The notes below the pieces were generated by a model. That model was not told the origin of the DNA. It was given only the letters and a program-made list of their open reading frames with translations, and did no database searches. The position numbers and the translations under genes are program-made. Positions 22,613 through 32,387 of a DNA stretch of 64,000 nt are shown here, in pieces. The DNA comes from Cladocopium goreaui (lineage: Eukaryota > Sar > Dinophyceae > Suessiales > Symbiodiniaceae): NCBI GenBank assembly GCA_947184155.2, contig CAMXCT020003791.1:433470-497469 (forward strand). Direction: 5' to 3'. The stretch's first letter is position 1. The number at the start of each line of letters is the position of its first letter.

Positions 22613-22957
22613 GCGTGGCAGGCATGGGACAATGTGCACCGCCAAGGGGTCGGATGTACGCCCTGGCGTCCCTCCGGTGCCCCTTGGGCTCCGCCGCTTG
22701 TGCGTGGCAGGCGTGGGACAATGTGCACTGGCAAGGGGTCGGATGTACGCCCTGGCGTCTCTCCGGTGTCCCTTGGGCTCCGCTGCTTTTGCGTGGCAGG
22801 CGTGGGACAATGCGCACTGCCAGAGGGGTGGATGTACGCCCTGGCGTCCCTCCGGTGTCCCTTGGGCTCCGCCGCTTTTGCACGGCAGGGGTGGGACAAT
22901 GTGCACTGGCAGAGGGTCGGATGTACGCCCTGGCGTCCCTCCGGTGTCCCTTGGGAT
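22613..22957. repeat. 89-bp minisatellite, about four copies
   Basis: Units begin at 22613, 22702, 22791 and 22880 (GCGTGGCAGG or GCACGGCAGG). Each contains GGGACAATG, GGATGTACGCCCTGGCGTC and CCCTTGGG. Because 89 is not a multiple of three, each unit is read in a different frame, which produces several spurious open frames on both strands. Confidence 0.95.
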
Positions 22958-23265
22958 AGAGTATTTCTTTGGGAATTCTGTGAGATTTCTATGAGGTTTC
23001 TTTAGAATTTCTATGGTGGTTCTATGATCGAAGGAAGTTTAGAAGTCAATATGGACAGATGAAAAGCAGAGCAGGGAAGAGGCAGAGAGAAGAGAAAGAT
23101 TAGAAGAAAGAAGAGTAAGAAGAAAGAAGATGCAGATGCGTGAAAAGGTAGGAAAGTCGCGAAACACTGTGTTTTTCCAATGATTTGGGGCTCCGGAGGG
23201 TCGAAAAGTAGGCTCGCTAAAGCGGCGGGTGCGGAGCCAGCTGGCCAGATGAGAGATGAAAACTT
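22958..23265. other. Link segment: TTTCTATGG-type repeats then purine-rich DNA
   Basis: 22960-23030 carries the same GGGATTTCTATGG-like units as the block at 24390-24870. 23040-23150 is almost pure purine on the + strand (AAGAAAGAAGAG). No coding support. Confidence 0.6.
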
Positions 23266-23641
23266 GCACGCCGTTGTGGCGCGAAGCACGTTTGAAAGTC
23301 AAAATGTACAAAACACACCATTGTCGGACCACTTTTGGAAGTTGAGATGTCGAAAAAGTGCACGCCGTTGTGGCGCGAAGCACATTTCGAAGTCAAAATG
23401 TACAAAACACACCAGGTTCGGACCACTTTTGGAAGTTGAGATGTCGAAAAAGTGCACGCCGTTGTGGCGCGAAGCACATTTCCAAGTCAAAATGCACAAA
23501 ACACACCAGGTTCGGACCACTTTTGGAAGTTGAGATGTCGAAAAAGTGCACGCCGTTGTGGCGCGAAGCACATTTCGAAGTCAAAATGTACAAAACACTA
23601 GGGGTTCGGACCACTTTTGGAGGTTCAGATGTCGCTGCGCT
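23266..23641. repeat. 94-bp minisatellite, four copies
   Basis: Units begin at 23266, 23360, 23454 and 23548 with GCACGCCGTTGTGGCGCGAA and contain GTCAAAATG.ACAAAACAC and GGACCACTTTTGGA. Copies differ at only a few positions. No functional ORF; long frames arise in several phases on both strands. Confidence 0.95.
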
Positions 23642-23651
23642 TCGCTTCGGG

Positions 23652-24050
23652 TCACTACACTACACTTTACACTCCACTACACTACACTACATTACACTAC
23701 ACTATACACTCCACTACACTACAGTACATTACACTACACTACACTTCACAACACTACAACTACAACTACAGAACTACACAACTACACTCCACTACACTCC
23801 ACTACACTAAATTACACTACACTACATTACACTACACTATACTCCACTACACCTGCATTACACTACACTACCTCCACTACACTTCACTACATTACACCCC
23901 ACTACACTCCACTACACTACAACTACGACTACACAACTACACTCCACCACACTCCATTACACTAAATTACACTACACTACAGTACACTACACTACACTAC
24001 ATTCCACTACACTCCACTACACTACATTACACTACACTACATTACGCTGA
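23652..24050. repeat. ACTAC/ACACT microsatellite
   Basis: About 400 bp of CACTACACTACATTACACT with occasional CTCC and ACAACT interruptions, joined directly to the 94-bp satellite. Confidence 0.95.
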
Positions 24051-24061
24051 ATGACACTGCA

Positions 24062-24262
24062 CCGCAGATAGACAGGTAGACAGATAGACAGATAGACCAG
24101 GTAGACAGATAGACAGATGAAAGAGAGAGAGAGATAGATAGATAGATAGATAGGGTAATTAGATCAAAGAGAGAGAGAGAGATAGATAGATCGATAGATA
24201 GATAGATACATAGAAAATAGATAGGTAGGTAGGTAGATAGTCAGAGAAAGAGAGAGCAAGCG
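24062..24262. repeat. GATA/GACA and GAGA microsatellite
   Basis: AGATAGACAGATAGAC runs followed by GAGAGAGATAGATAGATAG and similar tracts. Confidence 0.95.
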
Positions 24263-24387
24263 TGAGAGAGATCAAGCACCTTTCAGTCCATCAGTGGCTT
24301 CGCTCTGCCATCCCTGATTCACAACAACCAGCCTCTCCTATAGGTTTCCTATTTTTGAAACTTCCGCCACCGCCTTGCGCGGTACTA

Positions 24388-24872
24388 CTGGTATTTCTAT
24401 GGGATTTCTATTGGGTTCCTGTGGGGTTCCCATGGTATGTCTATAATATTTCTCTGGGAGCACTATGGGATTTCTATGGGGTGTCAATAGTATTTCTGGG
24501 GAGTTCCTCTGGGGTTTCAAAAAGATGCCTATGGGATTTCCATTGGGTTCCTATTGGGATTTCCATGATGTTTCTATGATATTTCTAGAGGGTTTCTATG
24601 GGATTTCTGAAGGGATGCTATGGGAATTCTATGGTATTCTTTTGGGATTCCCATGGGGTTCCTATGCGATTTCTATGGATTTCTATGATGTTTCTATGGG
24701 ATTTCTTTGGGATTCCTATGGCATTCCTATGGGAGTTCCATGATGTTTCTATGATATTTCTATGGGATTACTCTGGGATTCTTGAAGGAATTCTATGATA
24801 TTCTTATGGGATTTCTGTGGTTCCTACGGCAGTTCCATGATATTTCTATGATATATCTATGGGATTACTATG
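24388..24872. repeat. Degenerate GGGATTTCTATGG repeats
   Basis: About 480 bp of imperfect units of roughly 10-15 bp built from TTTCTATGGGA and GGTTCCTATGG. The open + frames here (Met, Gly, Phe, Leu-rich) are by-products of the repeat. Confidence 0.9.
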
Positions 24873-24879
24873 GGATGTC

Positions 24880-25386
24880 AATTGAAAGTAAATCGAAATC
24901 CATTGAAAATAAATTCAAACTGAATTGAAATCAAATGAAAATCCATTGAAAGTAAGTTGACATCAATTGAAAATCAATTGAACGTAAATTGAAATCAAAT
25001 GACAGTCAATTGAAATTAAGTTGAAATCAATTGAAAATCAGTTGAACGTAAACTGAAAATAAAATTAAATCTATTGAACGTAAATTGAAATCAATTGAAA
25101 GTACATTGAAAATCAATTGAAAGTAAATTGAAGATCAATTGAAATCAATTGAATAAATTGAAATCAATTGAAATGAAAGTAAATTGAAATCAATTGAAAT
25201 GAAAGTAAATTGAAAGCACATTGAAAATCAGTTGAAAGTAAATTGAAGATCAATTGAAAATCAATTGAAATCAATTGAAAATCAATTGAAAGTCAATTGA
25301 AAGTAAATTGAAAAAAACAATTGAAAGTAAATTGAAATCAAGTGAAAGTAAGTTGAAATCAATTGAAATCAATTGAAATCTATCAA
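24880..25386. repeat. AATTGAAATCA / AATTGAAAGTA minisatellite
   Basis: About 500 bp of 10-12 bp units, AATTGAAATCA alternating with AATTGAAAGTA and AATTGAAAATC. Very AT-rich, no open frame. Confidence 0.95.
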
Positions 25387-26010
25387 TTACACACTATTCA
25401 GGCTCGTGAACTGGAAAATTTCCATATTAAAGAGGATCACAAAATTGTTTAGGGGGAGGGGGGGCCCTACACTAATCAGGATACCACATTATTGGATATA
25501 TTAAATATATATTGTATATAAGATATTTGAAGAAATTGATAGATATTGGATATTAATATCACGATATATCAACAGGATTCGAGATATATTGGTTGTGATG
25601 ATTTCCATTGCTTCGAAAAGGAGGGAAATCAAAAGTGAACCGAGGCGGGTTTGAACACGCAGCACGGAACGTAAGTCACTCGACTTCAGGTTCTCCTGGT
25701 GCGAAATCCGAGGCACGTGTCACTGTGCAAACTCAGTGCAGATGCGTGAGAGATGATAGCTGTTGTTGTGTGGATTGTGCAGCCATTTTGACAACATTTA
25801 CTCCCAACTGCCCAAGTCGTGGCGAAATCCCAAAAATCTTGAAATTAGCTTGGGGGAAGGCTTTTGTGGAAGTCGTGGCGATGCGGCGTTTAGCTTGTGT
25901 TTAGGGTAGGTTGCTGTTTTACTATCTCATGTAGACCTAAAGTGGCGAAGCGGCGTTTAGGTTGTGTTTGGGGTAGGGCGTTGTTTAACTATTAGCATAG
26001 TGCTTTAATC
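25387..26010. other. Intergenic with a short duplicated stretch
   Basis: A GGCGTTTAG.TTGTGTTT.GGGTAGG block occurs at about 25881-25914 and again at about 25950-25980. AT-rich TATATT runs occupy 25495-25600. No gene is supported. Confidence 0.5.
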
Positions 26011-26885
26011 TTGCTAGTTGCGTTCTCATTGAGTTTGGGATGGTTGCTGTTGGGTTCTGCAGCTACTGGGGTCTTGCTGTTGCTGCGGCTGCTGGTTCGA
26101 CGGCTGCTGCTGCTGCTGTTTCCGGGTACTACACAACGCTGGGATTATCATCTCTACACGGCCATGGCGGTGTGCTGGGATTCTGCAAATTGTCATTGTT
26201 TCGCTACCAGTGATCCAAGGAAGGGCAGGTTTGCGGCTTGCAGGCCAAAGTCCATGTGTGTAGATGCGGGGCTTTTTCCGTACCTCGTTTTGGACCTCGT
26301 TTTTTTCCTTTATCAGAACCCATCCTGCAGTATACAAACTAGGAAAAGGGCCTGCTTCGCGTTTTTGTTTGTGGGCGTCAACAGTGCCCACGAAAAAAGG
26401 CCCGTTGGAAATCGGCGTTCCGATGGGATTCGATCAAAAACGAATAGAACCATGATAGTTTGGTCAAGGCTTGTTAAAGCTAGCGTTTCCAATGGGGAAA
26501 GGGGTTTTGCAAGGTCTGTGCCGGGACAGGGGTCGTGGCGAGCGTTTTGATTGGGAATAGCTGTCAAACGCAAACATTGCAAGGACTTTGGCGTATGGGT
26601 GTAGCATGTCAGCGGGCAGTGTCTCAGAAGACGGTGAAAACTATGTGGTTTCCTGCAAAAGGGTCAGAGATTGTGCCCGTTTTGGTTCACGTGAACTGGG
26701 CGGTGCCAGGAGCGATGTTTACAAGCGACTTTGGTGTGTGCCCTGACTGCACAGCTCACATGGCAATTAAAGAGGACGTTTCTGTCCTTCCGCAATTCCA
26801 AGAATCGTTTGTTCAAAGGAAGGGAACTCCTAGAAAGCACATGTGGCTGTTAAGTGTGTGTGTCGTGTTTTTGAGCGGTTTCTGA
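26011..26885 (+). other. Weak open frames, unassigned
   Basis: Two overlapping + frames (26011-26550 and 26535-26885) are open. The second reads GSEIVPVLVHVNWAVPGAMF and SDFGVCPDCTAHMAIKED, including a CPDC pair, and ends LSGF and TGA. The bias is only mildly coding-like and there is no domain match by eye. I list it so that it is not lost; it may be a single-exon relic. Confidence 0.25.
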
Positions 26886-27890
26886 AACATCAATTGCCTC
26901 CTTCTCACTTTGCCAATCGACATCCAATCTTCAACGGATCAACCACAGCGGTCTCAACTTGTTAACCGACCGAAACCTGCGGCACACTGGACAGGTCTTT
27001 GAGCTCTTCATAGCCTCGAGCCACTCGAGCTGAGATGGAAAGAACAATCAGACAAACTTGTGGAAATTGTAATTGCCAAACCACCGACTCAATAGTAAAA
27101 TTCCACAATAGTCCACGAATTTTACAAAGAACCCTTGTTCATACCATTTCCCAGCTACAGAAGCAGCTACCAGAGTGTGGTCATGAGTTCCGATCAGTCG
27201 GACCTTAAGTGGACCTTAAGTCAGATCATGTCAGATCAATTCTCGCTGCATCTGCATCTAAGACCTTGGTTTCTTGGACCGTGGAGCTCTACGTGTACAT
27301 GGGGCCAATGTGCCAGGCACTTCTCGGACGGTGGAGCTACGAAACTGTAGCACCTCCACGGAACAAGACAAGGACGGAAAGATCTGGATCCAGGGAGGAT
27401 CAATTTGGAGGATGATGGAGGATGATGGAGGATGATGTCCCAAAGTGATATGAACTAACTAAATATGGAAAAAAACGATTTAAACGGACTGAAGATAACC
27501 AAAGGATGAAAGACTTTGTTTGCATGTTGATGGAAGATTATAAAAGATTATGGAAGAGTTGGTGTTCAAATGTTTCACACTGGTTCCAAGAATATCCAAG
27601 GCGTTTCTGTTCAGCATAATTCTTCACGACGCAATTCCAAGTTGTTTCATGGAGACGATAGATGGAGACCATTGTTTCCGACAGTTTGAAAGGATTTGCT
27701 CAACATGTTCATATCATTACGATTGTTGCTCACTCATGACCTTATGCGACCCTGTTTTGATCACCACTTGCTCTACAACCGCATATATCAGTATCGAAGC
27801 CCTAGCATTCAATCGCACTTGTTCCCATGTCCACGTGACCAGGAGTGGATCTTCTCATATTTTCAGGAACATCCAGGTTCCTGGGAAGAA
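26886..27890. other. Intergenic
   Basis: Ordinary composition with a short GGAGGATGAT repeat at 27408-27435. The region 27540-27890 has open + frames of low-coding appearance that run into the duplicated module at 27900. Confidence 0.35.
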
Positions 27891-27896
27891 GCTGAG

Positions 27897-28262
27897 AAGG
27901 TGGCAAGCCATGTACATACCACGTTCTTTCGATGATGTGCTCGAAATCGATTCAAAAAAGAAGCTGCGATATTCAGTGCAGATTTGAGCCGAGTTGCAGT
28001 TGGCTGGACCTGGTGTGGAAGATGCAAGCCGCTTCAGCTTAAGGCTCAAGCAAAAGGTGGAAAAGATGAAAAGGTCGTTTCACAGATTGTCACAAACAAT
28101 TCAAAGTAGCAACGGCAATTTCTCAACACGCATGCTGATCATGCTGCATGCACAAACTGACCCATCCATATCGACAGGTGCATCAGTCAAAACCAAGACA
28201 AAGCAGCCACCGGGAGCAGGGGATGCATTCTTGCTGAAGGTGCTCAAGCATCCAGCAGTCCT
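27897..28262 (+). repeat. Flank module 1, left copy (pseudo-exon-like)
   Basis: Shares long near-identical blocks with 41551-41892: GTGGCAAGCCATGTACATA, CTCGAAATCGATTCAAAAAA, GAAGCTGCGATATT, GAGCCGAGTTGCAGTTGGCT, GATGCAAGCCGCTTCAGCTT and CAAGCAAAAGGTGGAAAA. One frame reads KKEAAIFSADLSRVAVGWTW followed by CKPLQLKAQAKGGK, which looks like an old coding fragment. No complete gene is present. Confidence 0.75.
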
Positions 28263-29080
28263 CAACATAGCGTTGCCGCTGAGGTTGAATTTGTCGAATT
28301 TGCCAGATATTTTGAATTGCTTTGAAACTCGAGAACACCCCTACATGCCTTTGACCCATGGATTTTCTTCAGTGAAAATGCTGTGCCAACCAAATGGTGA
28401 TGTCGCAGTTCTTCCTATTCAGGAGTGCCAATGCCATAAACAGCTGTAATTGACGGCATGTTCAGCTGATCTGGCTTTAAACGGACAAATATTACGGCCA
28501 CTTTCTCCGCAAAATACGTCATGCACCACACTTTACACGCAACATGGGGGAGGACAGAGGAACCCCAAAAGCTTCCCACAATGTTTTTCCCAAAAACATC
28601 TTCCATGCTTGGGTTCTGGTTTAGTCTGTTAACCGCGTGGGGAGTGAGCATGGTTGAACACTGAAGGACAGAAAGGAATGGGTGGAAGGAAATAACAAAG
28701 AAATTGATAAGGGAAGGGACTGTGGGGAGATGGGATGGTGGACAAGAGCATGGACGGAGGGAAATGGGTGGGAGGGATGGAGCGCGCAGGGAGAATCTGG
28801 ACGGCAGGGAGAGAAAAATGGGGGGAGAAGAACGGCGGGCATAAGCGAGTGACAGGGGGTCGAAACCCCCCGAAATGTGGCGCCAGTCCATGTGACGCGC
28901 CAGGGACTCAGATGCTTCTTTTGCTTTATATATAACATTATACATATTTTATCATATAATTTTTGTATATAACTGTAGACTCACTGTAGACCGCACATGG
29001 GTCATGAACGATGCATCCCGTCTGAATGGTGTACGGTTTTTTGACATTTGAATATGGCGGGCCAGGCCGCGAGGCCCAGG
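28263..29080. other. Intergenic, partly purine-rich
   Basis: 28660-28870 is rich in GGGA/GGAG. A stretch at 28549-28596 is an inverted match to 29573-29622 (GGGGGAGG, AACCCCAAAAG, CCCA.AATGTTTTT). The 176-codon minus frame here is an artefact of Pro/Ser-rich complement. Confidence 0.45.
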
Positions 29081-29084
29081 AGAT

Positions 29085-29250
29085 AGATGGAGGTAGTATA
29101 AAATACCACTTCGTATATTTACATGTAATTATCCTATGTTTAGATGTTTGTTTACATGGCCAAGCGGGCCAAGGAAAACCTTCCCGGAGGTAGTCGAAAA
29201 TACCTAAAAGAAAAACGTATTTTTACATGTAGTTATCGTATCTATGTATG
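29085..29250 (+). repeat. Imperfect direct repeat of about 55 bp
   Basis: GGAGGTAGT.AAAATACC, then CGTAT.TTTACATGTA.TTATC at 29090-29138 and 29188-29242, separated by GGCCAAGCGGGCCAAGG. Confidence 0.6.
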
Positions 29251-29287
29251 TCCGTATGTAGGAGCCATCATCTAGAAGAATACCCTA

Positions 29288-29515
29288 CTCCGGGCAAGAT
29301 AGATAGACAGACAGATAGCTAGGTAGATAGGGAGGTAGACAGATAGATAGGTAGATAGATAGATAGGTAGATAGGTAGGTAGAGAGAGATGGAGAGATAG
29401 AGAGATAGAGAGAGAGAGAGATAGAGAGATAGTGATAGATTGGGATATAGGTTGATCCATCAGTCAATCGATAGATAGATCTACACATAGATAGAGACAT
29501 AGATAGATTTAAATA
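29288..29515. repeat. GATA/GAGA microsatellite
   Basis: AGATAGATAGGTAGATAG and GAGAGAGATAGAGAGATAG tracts, similar in kind to 24062-24262. Confidence 0.9.
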
Positions 29516-30248
29516 GGAAAATACATACATGGGGGTCGATTATTTTGAACCATAACCATGTTGTGGCCACGTTCAAAAAACATGGGAGACTCTTGGGGTT
29601 CTTTTGGCCTCCCCCACGCCACTTAAGTATTTGCGGAGAGAGTGGCCCAAATAATGTCCATGTCAAACATATCAAACCAGATCTGCAAGTGGGCACCCCG
29701 GGTCCCGGCCCATCTCAAACAGCAAAAATGTTGTAATGTGTTTTTCCCTAAAGCATTTAATCTCGATGGGGTTATTATGTAGTTTCAGTTCATGTTACTG
29801 TACATCATGTGTTGCATGGGGGGGTATTTTTGTGTTTATGTCAAGCACACCAGACATAACGGACATGCCATTATTACGCCCCTTGGGTTAGCGGAGTTGT
29901 ATGCAATAGTTTTTCAATCCTCATACCTGTCAACGACTTTGTGCCCAGGTCTGACCAGTTGGTCGCTGTGGATTTCTTCACGCAAAGGCGATTGGTTTTC
30001 ATATGGCAAAACTTGCAAAACCATAGGTGTCAATAGGTTTTTTATATCCAGATGCTTGAGTTTCCCACTGATCTGTTTGCTATACCACGTGCCACTGTAT
30101 CCACTGTGGAATCGAGTTAGATACTCAATGTGATCTCAATGTGACTTGTTTGTGTTGTCAAACCACGTCCGATCGTCAAATGCCCTATGCTGGATCAAAT
30201 TGTCATCGACCGAAGGCGACCATGCCTACACATGTGAAACAATATGGA
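29516..30248. other. Intergenic, nothing recognised
   Basis: A 113-codon + frame at 29792-30133 has no family resemblance or ATG/splice support. Otherwise plain sequence. Confidence 0.35.
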
Positions 30249-30480
30249 GATCCTTGCCTGTGACGCAGACTGCTCTCAAATTTTGGAATAATTTCACTGT
30301 AGCGGAGTTTGAGTTGCTGACTTGAGAGCCCGGAAAGGAAACCAGAATTAAAATCATTGTCACAACGTCACAGGAACTTTTGCGTGTTGAGAGTGCGCTA
30401 GAACCCAGGACTGAAGCTTCGCAAAAGCCGCCGACATTGCACTGTTGAAAGCAAGGCAAGTCAGATTAGGGAGCCATGCC
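30249..30480 (+). repeat. Flank module 2, left copy
   Basis: Shares blocks with 42352-42583 in the same orientation: GAGATCCTTG, GGAAACCAG, TTGCGTGTTGAGA, GCTAGAACCCAGGACTGAAG, then GACAT.GCACTGTTG and CAGATT.GGAGC. The two copies are clearly related but diverged by substitutions and small indels. The right copy has a short open frame EGSQKQPDMALLQARQIEEQ; the left copy is broken there. Confidence 0.7.
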
Positions 30481-31710
30481 AAAAGATCCAAAAGTGAAAG
30501 TCTCTCGTTGAATCTCCATCCATGTTTTGATCAAATTATGTGTTTTTTTTTAATCACCATGGATAGCTGTTGTGTTTTTCCATTGCACCCATCGATCCAG
30601 TCATCGAATCGATGATTCTAGATCTGTGGTGCCTTCACCGCAAGGCGAAGCGCGACTCTGGGCAGCCCAGGCAGCGCCGACTGCCAAACACTTTAGGTTC
30701 TTTGAACACACATGGCAATGATGCTGTTTGAGAGTTGTCGACATGATCGTGGGCCTGTTGTGCAAATTCAGACTTGCTGGTACCCTTCAAACATCTTCAA
30801 AGATCTTCAAAGATCTTCAAACAATCCCATCTGATTGGCATTTCACTTTGGCATTCGGAGCAACCTCACCCGCTCGGCATCGGCATCAGACCATTAGATC
30901 CACCTTGGAGGAACATGCTATGCCATGCTATGCCATTAAAACTGCCAGATGCAAAACAAGTACTCTGAGTTTGTATCCTACACTGAATAACATGTTCCTA
31001 AGGTTTGAATACGAGCTCTGTCCAAATCCATATTGAATATATTGAGAACAGGGTAGCGCTAGAATCACTTTGGTCAGTGGACCTCACAGGATGAAGCTGT
31101 AGAAGAAGAGCCGCAGATGCTTCACGATGCTTCACATTCCCATTGTTTCACAGATTCCGAATTGAAGAATTCGTGAAGAATTCAAAAGTCGAGTAAAGTC
31201 GAGGATTCAAGGTTTTTGGGAGCGTTGCAAGAAATCATAAGAAATCTATTGAGAGTGGGAGCATTGATGTTGACATATGTTGACCAGTAGATTTCTCCTG
31301 TTGATTTTCTGATAACATGTGTCCTCCCAGGTTTCCCAAGTTTCTCTCCGTTTCTGTTTTGGTCTCAGGACACTGCCAGAAGTCCCAGAAGTCTCCTCAG
31401 TGCGACGAAGCAGAACTCACTGGAGGGGTTTGACACTTGTGGGACTTGTGGGATCTTGTGGGTGTGTCTTGGTAATAACCCATTGATAACCCGTATAGTT
31501 ACCGAAGTTACAGATCTTCAAAGGAACTTTAGTTAACAAAGGAAATCTAACCAGCAAACTGCGGAGTTACGCACACATGTCCATAATCAGTTTTCACATG
31601 GTTTCACATTATCATGTCAACCACAGAGGGAGAAGCAGTAGTTGGGAGGTTAACACAGCAGTAAGTGGAAACTAGATGTCGGTCTAGGACTTACAGTTTC
31701 TTGTCCCAAG
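30481..31710. other. Intergenic before the PCP array
   Basis: Contains the small repeat CTTCAAAGATCTTCAAAGAT near 30790. No coding region or promoter element can be supported. The last part (31030-31700) is unique sequence that does not match the array. Confidence 0.4.
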
Positions 31711-32387
31711 CTGCAGACTCTGAAGCAAACAAAAAAATGGTCGCACTGACGTCACACTTTGCTTTGTGGCAAATGTATTGCGCGCTGTAGCTCCCATGTT
31801 TTCCAGATCATTCGATATCTTTCGAGACATAAAAGTCATAGTTTTGCCTCGATTCAACTAGAGGCGCCAAAGCCTTGCACCAACTCCCAACTCACCGACT
31901 TGGAGCCGAACACATCCATCAGTTGAAGCCTCAGCATGACACGATTCCTCCATGTTCTCGCTATCGATTGATGTTGCTCGTGTACCCCAATGACATCACA
32001 GAAGCATCATGAGATGGTGATGAAATGGAAGTGAACGGTAACGAAAAACCATCCTGCGTCAGATTGAATGTGATCAGTGATTGCATTGTTTTGTTATGTG
32101 TTGTTATGGTACGTAGTGCATAGCTTGATAGCTCATAGGAATAGGATAGAGTGATTTCTTCTACAAGATACAGTACGTCTTTGGCAGTCCTTGTCCGTTT
32201 GAGTCTGTCTTCTTGAGTGCAGAATCGACAGCAGTAGGTAGGATTTTCATGGATTAACGTGGCTGGGGCCTGGCCTGGCTTTATTTGGTTTATCTACTCA
32301 TCCCAATGATCCTGCGGTACATGGTTCGAGCCAGTTTCAGAGGCTAATTTTTGAGCAACTCCGGCCCACTTTTAGTTTTTGGTGGCC
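31711..32387 (+). promoter_or_regulatory. Leading spacer of the PCP array (putative promoter/trans-splice region)
   Basis: This spacer copy lacks a segment of about 45 bp (CTCACCATAGATGTCTAGTG and neighbours) found in later spacers. All spacers share a stretch from ACAAGATACA.TACGTCTTTG to the ATG. Upstream of the start is an in-frame TAG (32373-32375), and its AG is the last AG before the ATG, 13 nt away in CCCACTTTTAG. Dinoflagellate mRNAs receive a spliced leader in trans, so this or the earlier GTTTCAG at about 32335-32341 is a candidate acceptor. No TATA-like element is clear. Confidence 0.45.

Noticed and set aside
22137-22994. A 285-codon + open frame over the satellite region
   Set aside because: Its His/Ser/Leu/Thr content comes from the TCAC microsatellite and the 89-bp units; it changes frame logic with every unit.
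25630-25735. A possible tRNA around CGGGTTTGAACACG
   Set aside because: The T-loop-like word is present, but I could not build an acceptor stem or anticodon arm on either strand.
28415-28945. A 176-codon minus open frame
   Set aside because: Proline/serine-rich complement of a purine-rich tract, no family resemblance, and opposite to all supported genes.
32326-32336. GGTTCGAGCC in each PCP spacer as a tRNA T-arm
   Set aside because: The flanking bases do not pair into a five-base stem and no anticodon arm lies upstream; the word is part of the conserved spacer.
32379-32387. A three-codon upstream extension of each PCP gene beginning at TTG
   Set aside because: TTG is not expected to start a nuclear dinoflagellate gene. 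The ATG nine bases later (32388 and equivalents) is preceded by an in-frame TAG and fits the leader length.
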